From positions 1 through 11,749 of the forward strand of contig JAAUSP010000202.1 of assembly GCA_012032575.1 (NCBI GenBank): a stretch of 11,749 nucleotides of DNA, written 5' to 3'. The first letter of the stretch is position 1. Each line of letters starts with the position of its first letter. Of this stretch, positions 1 through 7,289 are shown in pieces. Origin of the DNA: Anaerolineales bacterium (GTDB lineage Bacteria; Chloroflexota; Anaerolineae; 4572-78; J111). The translations under genes were made by a program, and so were the position numbers. Below the pieces are notes generated by a model. That model did not search any database. It was given only the letters and a program-made list of their open reading frames with translations, and had not been told where the DNA came from.

Positions 1-255
1 CCCCCGCCCCCGCCGCCACCCACTGACGCCTACGGCCTGGTAACCGCCTACAAACTCAATGTGCGCTCCGGTCCTAGCCTCTACTATCCGATCATGGGCT
101 GGCTGTATCGCGGGGAGCAAGTCCGGCTGGTCGGTCGCAACAGCGCCGGCACCTGGTTCAAGGTCGAAGCGGCCTATAATTTCCGGGGCTGGGTGAACGC
201 CTACTATGTGCGGAGTAACGTCCCGCCTTATAATTTGCCTATTGCCGAATATTAA
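1..255 (+). CDS. SH3b-domain protein, C-terminal fragment
   Basis: The frame is open from base 1, so the gene starts outside the window and only its last 84 codons are seen. The visible protein begins with a run of seven prolines, followed by one bacterial SH3-like (SH3_3/SH3b) domain: the hallmark LNVRSGPS motif, then the G-W-L-x-x-G-E and G-T-W-F-K-V segments and the closing G-W-V-N-A-Y-Y-V strand. SH3b domains of this kind usually sit at the end of exported or cell-wall-associated proteins and bind peptides or peptidoglycan; the proline run looks like a flexible linker between an unseen N-terminal part and this domain. An internal GTG at 61 could be taken as a start but lies inside the domain and is not one. 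The TAA stop is directly followed by a terminator. Function of the whole protein cannot be told. Confidence 0.85.
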   Translation, partial: PPPPPPPTDAYGLVTAYKLNVRSGPSLYYPIMGWLYRGEQVRLVGRNSAGTWFKVEAAYNFRGWVNAYYVRSNVPPYNLPIAEY

Positions 256-258
256 CAA

Positions 259-294
259 AAACCCTCCGGTGATCGCCGGAGGGTTTCTTTTCTC
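259..294 (+). terminator. Rho-independent terminator of the SH3b gene
   Basis: Perfect 11-bp stem (259-269 AAACCCTCCGG with 276-286), 6-base loop, then the T-rich run TCTTTTCTC. It begins 3 bases after the stop codon of the SH3b gene. The stem also has A residues on its 5' side, so it could work in the other direction for the convergent AOR-like gene, though that gene ends about 160 bp away. Confidence 0.9.
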
Positions 295-315
295 AAAAAA
301 TTATCGTCTTAGGTA

Positions 316-450
316 GTTCCGAAAAAATAATTGTCCCAACCCTGTGATACGTGATACGTGATGCGTGATGAATTTACGCCAAAAGCCCTCACGTATCACG
401 GATCACGCTTCACGTCCGTTAAGTTTTTGGGATGATTTAAATTTCGGAAC
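316..450. repeat. Large palindromic element with heptad repeats (locus A)
   Basis: Outer arms GTTCCGAAA (316-324) and TTTCGGAAC (442-450) are perfect inverted repeats, with a second pair TCCCAA (334-339)/TTGGGA (427-432) inside. Nested in them are two blocks of four 7-bp units: GTGATAC, GTGATAC, GTGATGC, GTGATGA (344-371) and, inverted, TCACGTA, TCACGGA, TCACGCT, TCACGTC (389-416), separated by 17 bp. The whole could fold into one imperfect hairpin of about 135 nt. It lies between the 3' ends of two convergent genes and ends 4 bp before the stop codon of the AOR-like gene. It has the shape of a MITE-like or STRR-type element; no coding potential is seen. Confidence 0.8.
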
Positions 451-454
451 TCCT

Positions 455-1531
455 TTACTGTTTCGCTGTGTCCAGCCGGTCAAACAGCTCCCGGACATCA
501 TCGCCCCGGAACCGGGCGACGTGACTCGTCGGGGGGAGCGGCTCCTCGTAGAAGAAGCCGGGCAAATCGTCATCCTGGGTAGTGAAGCCGGCCTGTTGGT
601 TAAATTCCCACTCCAGGCGCAAGGTTTCCCGCCCCAGCTCAAAAAAGAAGTCACCCGTAAGCTGCGTGCCCACGGCGTCATTAATCGCGCCGGCGATAAA
701 CTCGGTTTGGGCGTTGGTGACAGACCGGCCAAACACGCACAGCCCCACCGAATCCGTCGCGGCAGAAAGGATCTGCTCGCGCAGGCTGGCATTGATAATC
801 TCGTCCGGGGTCATCGAGCGGGTTTTCAGGCGGGGAGCGTTACCGGTGGTGTGGTCGGCCCCCTGCGCCGTGACCATCATACTGATGCCGGTTACTTCGA
901 TCACCCGCGGATCATAGGCGCTGATGGCCTGTTTTTTGATCACCGGCACCCGCTTGACCCCGTAATGCTCGCCCACCCTGGCTGTGCCCTGCGCCCACAA
1001 TATGCCTGCGGGCGTGCCTGCGCCGATTTCTTGGAGCGCCGATTTCATCCAGGCCGCATCGCCAAAGGAGGCCAGGCCCGCTTCCATCAAAACGGCCAGG
1101 GTTGCGCCGGTTTCGATGGTGTCAATCCCCAAATCGTTGGCTGTGGCGTTCAGGGCGGCCAGATCGTCGGGGTCGCCGATGCCGCAGTTGGTCCCCAACA
1201 GGCCCAGCGTTTCATATTCCACCGGCGAAACCACCTCTTTGCCGTTCTCGTCAAAGTAAACATTGCTGCACTGGATGACGCAGCCGGGCATGCAGGCGTG
1301 GGTCTGGCTGCCGCCGCGAGACTTATTCAGATTGCCGATGTATTCGGCCCCCATTTTGAAAATCTCGCCGGCCCCGGTATCGGCAAACTGGCCGCTGCTA
1401 AAGTTGCGCACCGGCAGACCGCCCATGTAGTTGGTCACATCGCCCATGCCCATTGTGCCGAGGGCATTGTAAAAATTCACCACAATCGAGTCGGCTTGCA
1501 GCTTTTGGGCATAGGTGCGGATGTTGCCCAT
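455..1531 (-). CDS. Aldehyde ferredoxin oxidoreductase family protein, C-terminal part
   Basis: This is the second and third domain region of an AOR-family tungsten/molybdenum bis-pterin enzyme, separated from its N-terminal part (1534-2178) by a frameshift at about 1532-1540. The family oxidises aldehydes to acids with ferredoxin as acceptor. Visible features, numbered from the ATG at 1531: the cysteine cluster C80-MPG-C84-VIQ-C88, G-A-D-H at 224-227, and C265 in SVGLCVF, which fits the fourth ligand of the [4Fe-4S] cluster. Known family members mostly have CX2CX3C; here the first spacing is CX3C. The ATG at 1531 is not a true start: no ribosome binding site is seen and the sequence continues smoothly from the upstream frame. 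Joined with the N part the protein is about 574 residues, close to the usual 600. Substrate cannot be told. Confidence 0.85.
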   Translation of the reverse strand: MGNIRTYAQKLQADSIVVNFYNALGTMGMGDVTNYMGGLPVRNFSSGQFADTGAGEIFKMGAEYIGNLNKSRGGSQTHACMPGCVIQCSNVYFDENGKEVVSPVEYETLGLLGTNCGIGDPDDLAALNATANDLGIDTIETGATLAVLMEAGLASFGDAAWMKSALQEIGAGTPAGILWAQGTARVGEHYGVKRVPVIKKQAISAYDPRVIEVTGISMMVTAQGADHTTGNAPRLKTRSMTPDEIINASLREQILSAATDSVGLCVFGRSVTNAQTEFIAGAINDAVGTQLTGDFFFELGRETLRLEWEFNQQAGFTTQDDDLPGFFYEEPLPPTSHVARFRGDDVRELFDRLDTAKQ

Positions 1532-2178
1532 GCTTTCTTACGGTCATGCAGCAGCGGGATTTTGTCCAGGTCCACCACAATGGCTTTGACCCGTTTGCTG
1601 CCCATGACCGCGCCCACCCCGCCGCGGGCCGACAAGCGTGAAGGCCGCCCGTCGCTGTCGCTAAAGGTAATACCGGCCAGCAAGCCCTGATACTCGCCGA
1701 CCGGCCCGCAGATTCCCAGAGCCACTTTTTTGCCGTAACGCTCGTACAGCAGCTCGGCGGCGGCGAAGTTACCTTTTTGCAAATAGGGCGTGGCGTCGTC
1801 AAAGCTGATCGTGCCGTCTTTCTTTAGATGAATCACGACCCACTTATCGGACGCGCCATACAGGGTAAACCCGGCCAGGTTGAGCTGACCCAGGCCATAG
1901 CTGAAGGTCCCGCCGCCATTCGACTCTTTGATGCCGCCGGTCAGGGGGCTTTTGCAGCCCACGCTGGTGCGATTAGCGTTGGAAAAACTGGTCCCGGCCA
2001 ATGGCCCCGCCGAAAAAATGAGCGGGTTTTCCGGCGAAAGCGGTTCTACCTGCGCCAATCCTTTTTCGACCAGCGTTTTGGCAATCAGGTAACGCCCGGC
2101 TTTGGCAATAGCCTCGCCGTGCAGTTCTTCCTTGTCCACCGTTTGTGTATTCAGGTTAATATGTAGATAGGTACGCAT
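1477..2178 (-). CDS. Aldehyde ferredoxin oxidoreductase family protein, N-terminal part
   Basis: N-terminal pterin-binding domain of the same AOR-family enzyme. The ATG at 2178 has a GGGGGA ribosome binding site about 7 bases upstream and starts 21 bp after the stop of the aldo-keto reductase gene, so the two are an operon. Family landmarks: LSPENPLIFSAGPLAGTS (47-64), CKSPLTGGI (75-83), CGPVGEY (157-163) and SARGGVGAVMGSKRVKAIVV (183-202). About 216 residues are authentic, down to 1532-1535; beyond that the frame runs 18 codons into nonsense before a stop at 1477, while the homologous protein continues in the next frame. One lost base explains it. No transmembrane or export signal is seen, so a cytoplasmic enzyme is expected. 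The tungsten or molybdenum cofactor is inferred from the family. Confidence 0.85.
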   Translation of the reverse strand: MRTYLHINLNTQTVDKEELHGEAIAKAGRYLIAKTLVEKGLAQVEPLSPENPLIFSAGPLAGTSFSNANRTSVGCKSPLTGGIKESNGGGTFSYGLGQLNLAGFTLYGASDKWVVIHLKKDGTISFDDATPYLQKGNFAAAELLYERYGKKVALGICGPVGEYQGLLAGITFSDSDGRPSRLSARGGVGAVMGSKRVKAIVVDLDKIPLLHDRKKAWATSAPMPKSCKPTRLW

Positions 2179-2199
2179 ATGTTTCCCCCTGCTTTACTT

Positions 2200-3201
2200 C
2201 TATTTTTCATCTGCCAGAATGGTCTCTATTGTTTGCAGTTCTTCCGTGCTTAACTCAACCCTGTCCAGCACAGCCACCAGCTCCTCGATCTGGCTGACCC
2301 GGCTGGCCCCGATGAGGGCCGAGGTGACGCCCTGATGGCGCAGCACCCAGGCCACGGCCAGTTGGGCCAAACTTTGCCCCCGGCCCTGGGCGACGGCCTG
2401 AAGCTGCCGCACTTTAGCCAGCCGCTCTTCAGCCACCCGATCGCCCCAGTGTAGTTGGCCTTCATACTTGGCGGAGCGGGACTCGGTCGGGATGCCGTCC
2501 AGATATTTATCGGTCAGAATGCCCTGGGCCAGCGGTGAGAAACAGATGCAGCCGATGCCTTCCTCGGCCAGGGCGTCGAGCAGCCCGTTTTCAATCCAGC
2601 GGTCAAACATATTGTAGCGCGGCTGGTGGATAAGGCAGGGCGTGCCCAGATCGCGCAAAATCCCGGCGGCCTGGCGAGTCTGCTCCGGGCTGTAGGTGGA
2701 GATGCCGGCATACAGCGCCCGCCCGCTGCGCACAATATAATCCAGCGCACCCATGGTTTCTTCCAATGGCGTGTTAGGGTCGGGCCGGTGGCTGTAGAAG
2801 ATGTCCACGTAATCCAGCCCCATGCGCTTCAAACTCTGGTCGCAACTGGCTACCAGGTACTTGCGCGACCCCCATTCGCCGTAGGGGCCGGGCCACATAA
2901 GGTAGCCCGCTTTGCTGGAAATAACCAGTTCATCCCGGTACGGCGCAAAATCCTGCCGAAAGAGCCGGCCAAAGTTCTCCTCCGCCGAGCCGGGCGGCGG
3001 GCCGTAGTTATTGGCCAGATCGAAATGGGTAATGCCCAGGTCAAAGGCCCGGCGCAGCATGGCCCGGCCATTTTCCAGCGGGTCCACCCCGCCGAAGTTG
3101 TACCACAACCCCAGCGAAATCGCCGGTAAATGCAGCCCGCTCCGGCCAGAGCGGCGGTACTGCATCGAAGCATAACGGGTGTCAGAGGGTAAATAAGCCA
3201 A
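2200..3201 (-). CDS. gpr: Aldo-keto reductase, YghZ/Gpr (AKR14) type
   Basis: A 333-residue NADPH-dependent aldo-keto reductase closely resembling Escherichia coli YghZ/Gpr, which reduces L-glyceraldehyde 3-phosphate and also methylglyoxal. The similarity runs from the first residues (RYASMQYRRSGRSGLHLPA, LSLGLW-type strand) to the end (VTSALIGASRVSQIEE). The catalytic tetrad is complete: D61 and Y66 in DLANNYGPPPGSAEENFGR, K97 in SSKAGY, H138 in FYSHR. The start is taken as TTG at 3201 because AAAGGAG lies 6 bases upstream and the N-terminus aligns from there; the next ATG (codon 13) would remove conserved residues. It is the first gene of an operon with the AOR-like enzyme, both acting on aldehydes, which suggests aldehyde or methylglyoxal disposal. 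Intact, no odd residues. The symbol is by similarity to the E. coli protein. Confidence 0.93.
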   Translation of the reverse strand: MAYLPSDTRYASMQYRRSGRSGLHLPAISLGLWYNFGGVDPLENGRAMLRRAFDLGITHFDLANNYGPPPGSAEENFGRLFRQDFAPYRDELVISSKAGYLMWPGPYGEWGSRKYLVASCDQSLKRMGLDYVDIFYSHRPDPNTPLEETMGALDYIVRSGRALYAGISTYSPEQTRQAAGILRDLGTPCLIHQPRYNMFDRWIENGLLDALAEEGIGCICFSPLAQGILTDKYLDGIPTESRSAKYEGQLHWGDRVAEERLAKVRQLQAVAQGRGQSLAQLAVAWVLRHQGVTSALIGASRVSQIEELVAVLDRVELSTEELQTIETILADEK

Positions 3202-3218
3202 TGTCGTCTCCTTTGAGG

Positions 3219-3274
3219 TCAGTGAGCAGTAATCAGTAATCAGTGAGCAGTGACTACTGACTACTGACTGCTAT
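3219..3274. repeat. Heptad repeat array (locus B)
   Basis: Seven-base units in register: TCAGTGA, GCAGTAA, TCAGTAA, TCAGTGA, GCAGTGA (3219-3253), then the inverted form CTACTGA, CTACTGA, CTGCT (3254-3272). It lies in the leader of the aldo-keto reductase operon, just upstream of its ribosome binding site, so it would be transcribed as part of the 5' untranslated region. Confidence 0.85.
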
Positions 3275-3287
3275 TTTTAGAGGTTTC

Positions 3288-3316
3288 ATTCTACTTTTAA
3301 TCCTGTGAATGGACAA
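3288..3316 (-). promoter_or_regulatory. Probable promoter of the aldo-keto reductase/AOR operon
   Basis: On the minus strand TTGTCC (3316-3311, four of six consensus bases) is followed after 17 bp by TAGAAT (3293-3288, five of six). Transcription would start near 3281 and give an 80-nt leader containing heptad array B. Confidence 0.5.
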
Positions 3317-3350
3317 GTAGGTTGGCTTGAGGCGCACTGAAACCCAACAT
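3317..3350. repeat. Small hairpin repeat of the GTTGGGTT...AACCCAAC type
   Basis: GTTGGCTT (3321-3328) pairs with AAACCCAAC (3340-3348) with one mismatch, around a short GAGGCGCACTG centre. The layout GTAGGTTGG-TTGAGG...GAAACCCAACAT matches a small dispersed hairpin repeat that I know from cyanobacterial and other genomes; that match is from memory and only one copy is in this window. Confidence 0.5.
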
Positions 3351-3369
3351 CCTGGTTGAAAATACTGGG

Positions 3370-3398
3370 TTGACCAGAGTTTTCGTTTTGCTTATATA
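3370..3398 (+). promoter_or_regulatory. Possible promoter, plus strand
   Basis: TTGACC (3370-3375), 17-bp spacer, TATATA (3393-3398). It reads toward the TPR relic and the ATPase gene. It may be the old promoter of the relic or a distal promoter of the transporter. Confidence 0.35.
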
Positions 3399-3500
3399 AG
3401 TCGAGAAAATTTTTCATAGACAATGGGTCATTATCTCGCCTTTTTGCATTTCGCTTGTGCTCTCATCGCCTTCCGCGCCGCCGGGTTATTCGGGTGGGCC

Positions 3501-3611
3501 TTTAGACAACAAGCGGGTATCGTCGAGTGCTTAGCCAGGTTAGCCGCAGTCCGAGGACTAACCCAGGAAGCCGCTCGGTTGCTGATTGCTGCGAAGGCCC
3601 TTCTTCACAAC
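3501..3611 (+). pseudogene. Relic of a LuxR/AfsR-type TPR regulator
   Basis: An open stretch on the plus strand reads as a TPR-like helical segment: QQAGIVECLARLAAV, then RGLTQEAARLLIAAKALL. It has the pattern of the C-terminal TPR region of large LuxR/AfsR-type ATPase regulators, in which a G-I-A-E-C-L-E-G-L-A segment is followed by E-R-A-A-R-L-x-G-A-A-E-A-L. Flanking sequence in the same frame does not continue the family, there is no start codon with a ribosome binding site, and the frame then runs through the promoter at 3615-3642. I read it as what is left of a decayed gene. The match rests on pattern memory alone. Confidence 0.4.
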
Positions 3612-3614
3612 AGC

Positions 3615-3642
3615 TTGACATTTTCCAGAACTGCCCTATACT
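3615..3642 (+). promoter_or_regulatory. Promoter of the betaine transporter operon
   Basis: Perfect TTGACA (3615-3620), 16-bp spacer, TATACT (3637-3642). Start of transcription would be near 3649, giving a leader of about 200 nt before the ATPase gene. The same two hexamers occur at the binding-protein and regulator promoters. Confidence 0.75.
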
Positions 3643-3779
3643 TTTTATCAATTGGCCCGTCGGCTGATTGACCTCATCTTCAATGTTAGCCTCGTCGCTG
3701 CCGGTTTTTGGAGGCTGAGACACCCTTTCAGAAAAATTCAAACAGCTTCTCCTCAATCTGCGCGGCGGGGCGCAACGAT

Positions 3780-3831
3780 GGTAAAACGTAACGGTTTTCG
3801 CCGGAATTTTTTACGTTGTACGTTTCAACCT
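3780..3831. repeat. Weak heptad-type inverted array (locus C')
   Basis: Left part GGTAAAACGTAACGG (3780-3794); right part, read on the minus strand, is GGTTGAA, ACGTACA, ACGTAAA (3830-3810). Both are built on ACGTAA-like 7-bp units in opposite orientation. The block ends 3 bp before the AAGGAGG of the ATPase gene. More degenerate than the other arrays. Confidence 0.45.
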
Positions 3832-3850
3832 TTAAGGAGGAACTGCGCCG

Positions 3851-5068
3851 ATGACCTCACCGCCCGAAACGCCTTTTGAAATCTCCTGCCAGCATGTCTG
3901 GAAAGTATTTGGCCCGCACCCCGAACGCATCGCCCCAATGCTGGAATCCAACCGCTCCAAAAAAGATATTCTGGCCGAAACCGGCCACGTCGTCGCCGTC
4001 AAGGATGTCACCTTTAATGTGCGCAAAGGTGAAATCTTTGTGGTCATGGGGCTGTCGGGCAGTGGCAAATCTACCCTGGTGCGCTGCATCTCGCGCCTGA
4101 TCGAGCCGACCAAGGGCAAAATCATGATGAACGGCCAGGATGTGGTGGCTATGGATGAAAAGCAACTGCGTGAGCTGCGCCGCCACAAAATCAGTATGGT
4201 CTTTCAGCATTTTGGGCTGTTCCCGCACCGGCGGGTGCTGGATAATGTCAGCTACGGCCTGGAAATTCAGGGGGTCGAGCTGGCCAAACGGCGTGAGCGG
4301 GCCAGGCAAATTCTGGACCTGGTCGGGCTGGCGGGCTGGGAGCGCCACTACCCCGGCGAGTTGAGTGGCGGCATGCAGCAGCGGGTCGGCATTGCCCGCG
4401 CCCTGGCCGCCGACCCGGAGATCATGCTGTTTGACGAGCCTTTCAGCGCCCTCGACCCGCTGATCCGCCGCGAAATGCAGGATGAGCTGATCAAGCTGGA
4501 AAAAGAGATGCGCAAAACCATCATCTTTATCACCCACGACTTTCTGGAGGCCATCAAACTGGGCCACCATATCGCCATTATGAAAGATGGCGAGATTGTC
4601 CAGCAGGGCACGCCGGAAGAGCTGGTGCTGCACCCGGTCAACAGTTACGTCCGCGAGTTTACCAAAGATGTGCCCCGGGCCAAAGTGCTGACCGCCGGGA
4701 TTATCGCCCAGGATAACGACCAGTTGGTGGTACTCGACACCGACGATATGAAAACGGTCCTGTCGGTGATGCAGGTGAAGGGCAGCACCACCGCCTTTGT
4801 CAAAGGGGCCGAAGACCGCTTTTTGGGGGTGCTGTCGTTGGAGGACGTGGCCGGAGCCAAAGCGGGCCAGGCCGGGGTGAGTTCCATGCTCAACCAGTTT
4901 CCGGTGGTGTACAGTGATACCAAGCTGGAAGAGTTGATCCCCCTGACCGTCACCACCGATGCTCCCTTCCCGGTAGTGGACAAAGCCCACAAACTCCTGG
5001 GCGCGGTGGACCGCACGGCGGTGATGATGGCGGTGGGTGGAAAAGAGCGGGCGGAGAGTGAGGAATAG
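3851..5068 (+). CDS. Glycine betaine/proline ABC transporter ATP-binding protein (ProV/OpuAA type)
   Basis: A 405-residue ATPase that powers uptake of glycine betaine or a related quaternary amine, at the inner face of the membrane. The family-specific N-terminus is present (VWKVFGPHPER, then KKDILAETGHVVAVKDV), which separates ProV/OpuAA from other ABC ATPases. Motifs: Walker A GLSGSGKST (67-75), Q-loop Q119, signature LSGGMQQR (171-178), Walker B IMLFDEP (191-197), switch H229. Residues from about 285 to 395 form the C-terminal CBS-domain pair region, which in OpuA senses ionic strength or nucleotides. AAGGAGG lies 10 bases before the ATG. The gene is followed after 3 bp by the permease, so they are co-transcribed, most likely from the promoter at 3615-3642. 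The binding protein is not in this operon but 4.6 kb away on the other strand. Intact. Confidence 0.95.
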   Translation: MTSPPETPFEISCQHVWKVFGPHPERIAPMLESNRSKKDILAETGHVVAVKDVTFNVRKGEIFVVMGLSGSGKSTLVRCISRLIEPTKGKIMMNGQDVVAMDEKQLRELRRHKISMVFQHFGLFPHRRVLDNVSYGLEIQGVELAKRRERARQILDLVGLAGWERHYPGELSGGMQQRVGIARALAADPEIMLFDEPFSALDPLIRREMQDELIKLEKEMRKTIIFITHDFLEAIKLGHHIAIMKDGEIVQQGTPEELVLHPVNSYVREFTKDVPRAKVLTAGIIAQDNDQLVVLDTDDMKTVLSVMQVKGSTTAFVKGAEDRFLGVLSLEDVAGAKAGQAGVSSMLNQFPVVYSDTKLEELIPLTVTTDAPFPVVDKAHKLLGAVDRTAVMMAVGGKERAESEE

Positions 5069-5071
5069 AAA

Positions 5072-5905
5072 ATGGTCAATCTGCAACGCCTGAACATTTA
5101 TTTTGAATTCCGCAAGCGCGATTGGTGGATTCTGGGCGCAGCCGTTGTGCTCATTCTGCTGGTGTTATTACTCAACATCATGCCCTTTGAAATCAGCGCC
5201 TTTCCCGCCGAATGGAACCTCGGCCTGCGCCAGCCGATTGACGCCCTGCAAAGCTGGATCATCGGCAACCGGGCCACCAGCCCGCTGTTTGTTTATTTTT
5301 TTGATCCCCTCAGCGATGCGATTGATGTCGGCATCCGGGCCATCGAAGGTTTTTTGTTGTGGCTGCCCTGGCCGGTGCTGCTGGCCGGAATTTTCCTACT
5401 GGGTCAAAAATTGGGCGGGTTGCGGTTAGGATTGCTGTCGTTGCTGGGGTTTTTGTATATGGGCCTGGTCGGGCTGTGGGAAGAAAGCATGCAAACCCTG
5501 GCCCTCATGGGCGTAGCGGTCATCATTGCGCTGCTCATCGGTATTCCCCTGGGGATTCTGGCGGCGCGGTTCCCCCGCTTTGAGGCTTTTCTGCGGCCCA
5601 TTCTCGACGCCATGCAGACGATGCCGGCCTTTGTCTACCTGGTCCCGGTGCTGCTGCTTTTTGGAGTGGCCCGTGTGCCCAGCGTGGTCGCTACGGTGAT
5701 TTATGCCCTGCCGCCGGCCATTCGCCTGACCTGCCTGGGCATCCAGCAGGTTCCCGCCGCCACCATCGAGGCGGCCACCGCCTTCGGTTCGACCAAACAG
5801 CAAATTCTATTAAAGGTACAGCTTCCGCTGGCTATGCCGGCGATTATCGTCGGCATCAACCAGACCATCATGATGCGCTTGGCATTGTCGTCATCGCTGC
5901 GTTGA
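5072..5905 (+). CDS. Betaine ABC permease, first half (ProW-like)
   Basis: The first of two ProW/OpuAB-like membrane domains. The ATG is 3 bp after the ATPase stop with GTGAGGA about 7 bases upstream. Residues 1-40 hold an N-terminal membrane segment (WWILGAAVVLILLVLLL), and further hydrophobic segments follow at about 98-111, 117-136, 143-164 and 185-212. The cytoplasmic EAA loop that docks on the ATPase is at about 232-256 (IEAATAFGSTKQQILLKVQLPLAMP). Authentic sequence ends at INQTIMM (about base 5875); the last residues before the stop at 5903-5905 are frameshift nonsense. One lost base at about 5876 restores [17 protein letters not shown], exactly parallel to the intact second half. So this is not a separate protein but the start of a 739-residue tandem permease. 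Confidence 0.92.
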   Translation: MVNLQRLNIYFEFRKRDWWILGAAVVLILLVLLLNIMPFEISAFPAEWNLGLRQPIDALQSWIIGNRATSPLFVYFFDPLSDAIDVGIRAIEGFLLWLPWPVLLAGIFLLGQKLGGLRLGLLSLLGFLYMGLVGLWEESMQTLALMGVAVIIALLIGIPLGILAARFPRFEAFLRPILDAMQTMPAFVYLVPVLLLFGVARVPSVVATVIYALPPAIRLTCLGIQQVPAATIEAATAFGSTKQQILLKVQLPLAMPAIIVGINQTIMMRLALSSSLR

Positions 5906-6297
5906 TCGGGGCCGGCGGGTTGGGGCGCGAGGTATTGGTTTCTTTGCAGCGCCTCCAGGTGGGCCAGGGCTTAGAAGCAGGTCTGGCGATTGTGTTTATG
6001 GCCATTGCTCTCGACCGGCTTAGCCAGGCAGCCAGCAAAACCGAATTCACCAGCAAACCGCATCAGGATCACGACTTTAAATTATTCCCGGCCAAACTGG
6101 CCCGGTTCGATTTCATCTGGTCTCTGGAAAAGGGATTGGACAAACTCTTTGCGGCCTTCACCAGCCTGTCCAAAGCGATTGCCACCGGCCTGGCTGCTGT
6201 GATTAGTCCCCTTATGCGCGCCCTGGGTCAGAAAAATGCCGCCGAAACCATCCCTGGCCTGCTCCGAACCTATGCCTTTGGGCTGACCGCGCTGCTG
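5878..6297 (+). CDS. Betaine ABC permease, central segment between two frameshifts
   Basis: This frame continues the permease without a break in meaning: [20 protein letters not shown], then [23 protein letters not shown], which ends the first ProW domain, and next a linker of roughly 80 residues, charged and helical ([37 protein letters not shown]), leading to the first membrane helix of the second domain ([13 protein letters not shown]). At about 6297 the frame is lost again; inserting one base gives [19 protein letters not shown]. It has no start signal of its own. In the raw sequence it runs on to a stop at 6399, but residues after 6297 are nonsense. The linker shows no recognised domain. 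Confidence 0.85.
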
Positions 6298-6299
6298 TT

Positions 6300-7289
6300 T
6301 TGGTCATTCTGCTGCTGGTCTGCAACATCGTGCCGGGGATGCGCGAATTTCCGGAATCCTGGCATATCTCGCTGCGCGGGCCGGTGGATGCCGCCGTAGC
6401 CTGGTCGCGTGACAATTTATATCGCATCGGCGATTTGCCCATCGGCACCGGCCCCCTGAGCGATTCTATTACGATTTACCTGCTCAACCCGCTGCGGCTT
6501 TTCTTGCAGCAAATGCTGCCCTGGGTCATCATGATCCTGGCGGTCGCCCTGCTGGCCCAGGCCACCGTCGGCTGGCGGCTGGCCCTCTTTACCGCCATCG
6601 GCATGTTTGTGATTGGTCTGTTGGGTATGTGGGACCACGCTATGGACACCCTCAGCCAGACGGCTGTAGCGGTGGTGGTGGCGTTGGTAATCGCCATTCC
6701 GGTGGGCATTCTGGCCTCGCGCAGCGATACCTTTGCCGCCTTCCTGCGGCCCGTTTTGGACACCCTGCAAACCATCCCGCCCTTTATTTATCTGGTCCCC
6801 GTCATCATGCTGTTCAATGTCGGGCGGGTGCCGGGGATTATTGCTTCGGTGCTGTACGCGCTGCCCCCAGCTATCCGGCTGACCAACCTGGGCATCCGCG
6901 AGGTGCCGGGCCAAACCATCGAAGCGGCCCGCGCTTTTGGCTCCACCCCGGCCCAGATGTTGTTCAAAGTGCAGCTACCGCTGGCCCTGCCTTCGATCAT
7001 GGTCGGGGTCAATCAGACCATTATGATGGTGCTGTCCATGGTCATTATCGCCGGGCTGGTCGGCGGCGGCGGGCTGGGCCTGGAAACCGTCATCGGCCTG
7101 GCCAAAAACCAGACCGGCCGCGGCGTCGAAGCCGGCCTGGCCATTGTCATTTTAGCCATTGTGATTGACCGCATCACCCAGGCTGGGCAAAAAGCAGCAG
7201 GGACGTTAAACGTTGCAACGTTAAACGTTCAAATGTTGAACGTTCTGCGACCCGCTTTGAGCCTCAACGTTGAAACGTTAAACGTTTGA
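6300..7289 (+). CDS. Betaine ABC permease, second half (ProW-like)
   Basis: Second ProW-like domain, clearly a duplicate of the first: [47 protein letters not shown] and the EAA loop [26 protein letters not shown] repeat the first half nearly residue for residue. The TTG at 6300 is not a real start; the reading comes from the central segment. A periplasmic segment ([24 protein letters not shown]) again follows the first helix, as in half one. Authentic family sequence ends at DRITQA (about 7180). The last 29 residues are the translation of a repeat array and contain the unit T/S-L-N-V four times. Two fused ProW domains would supply both membrane halves of the transporter in one chain, where E. 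coli ProW acts as a dimer of single domains. Confidence 0.92.
   Translation: MVILLLVCNIVPGMREFPESWHISLRGPVDAAVAWSRDNLYRIGDLPIGTGPLSDSITIYLLNPLRLFLQQMLPWVIMILAVALLAQATVGWRLALFTAIGMFVIGLLGMWDHAMDTLSQTAVAVVVALVIAIPVGILASRSDTFAAFLRPVLDTLQTIPPFIYLVPVIMLFNVGRVPGIIASVLYALPPAIRLTNLGIREVPGQTIEAARAFGSTPAQMLFKVQLPLALPSIMVGVNQTIMMVLSMVIIAGLVGGGGLGLETVIGLAKNQTGRGVEAGLAIVILAIVIDRITQAGQKAAGTLNVATLNVQMLNVLRPALSLNVETLNV

Larger units (their letters stand above)
3202..3850. other. 650-bp intergenic region
   Basis: Divergent region between the aldo-keto reductase (-) and the ATPase gene (+). It holds a heptad array (3219-3274), a probable promoter for the reductase operon, a small GTTGG-type hairpin repeat, two plus-strand promoter-like sites, a probable TPR-gene relic (3501-3611) and a second, weak heptad array next to the ATPase start. 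From 3643 to 3779 I see only a 6-bp inverted repeat, AGCCTC (3688-3693)/GAGGCT (3711-3716), without a T-run. No convincing complete gene lies here. Confidence 0.7.

Noticed and set aside
1532..1540. Programmed ribosomal frameshifting in the AOR-like gene (AAGAAAG context).
   Set aside because: No heptameric slippery site or following structure is evident, and five similar breaks in other genes favour sequence error.
365..1690. Long plus-strand open frame of 441 codons opposite the AOR-like gene.
   Set aside because: It is the antisense shadow of a conserved gene, has no ribosome binding site and no recognisable protein motif.
3538..3563. Possible structured RNA: GGTTAG/CTAACC and AGTCC/GGACT pairs.
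   Set aside because: The two pairings compete with each other, the stem is interrupted and the stretch is better explained as part of the TPR relic.
3688..3716. Terminator-like inverted repeat AGCCTC/GAGGCT.
   Set aside because: Only six pairs, an 17-base loop and no T-run; it also lies within the leader of the transporter operon.
3857..5086. Minus-strand open frame of 409 codons opposite the ATPase gene.
   Set aside because: Histidine-rich antisense shadow of a clearly coding ProV-type gene.
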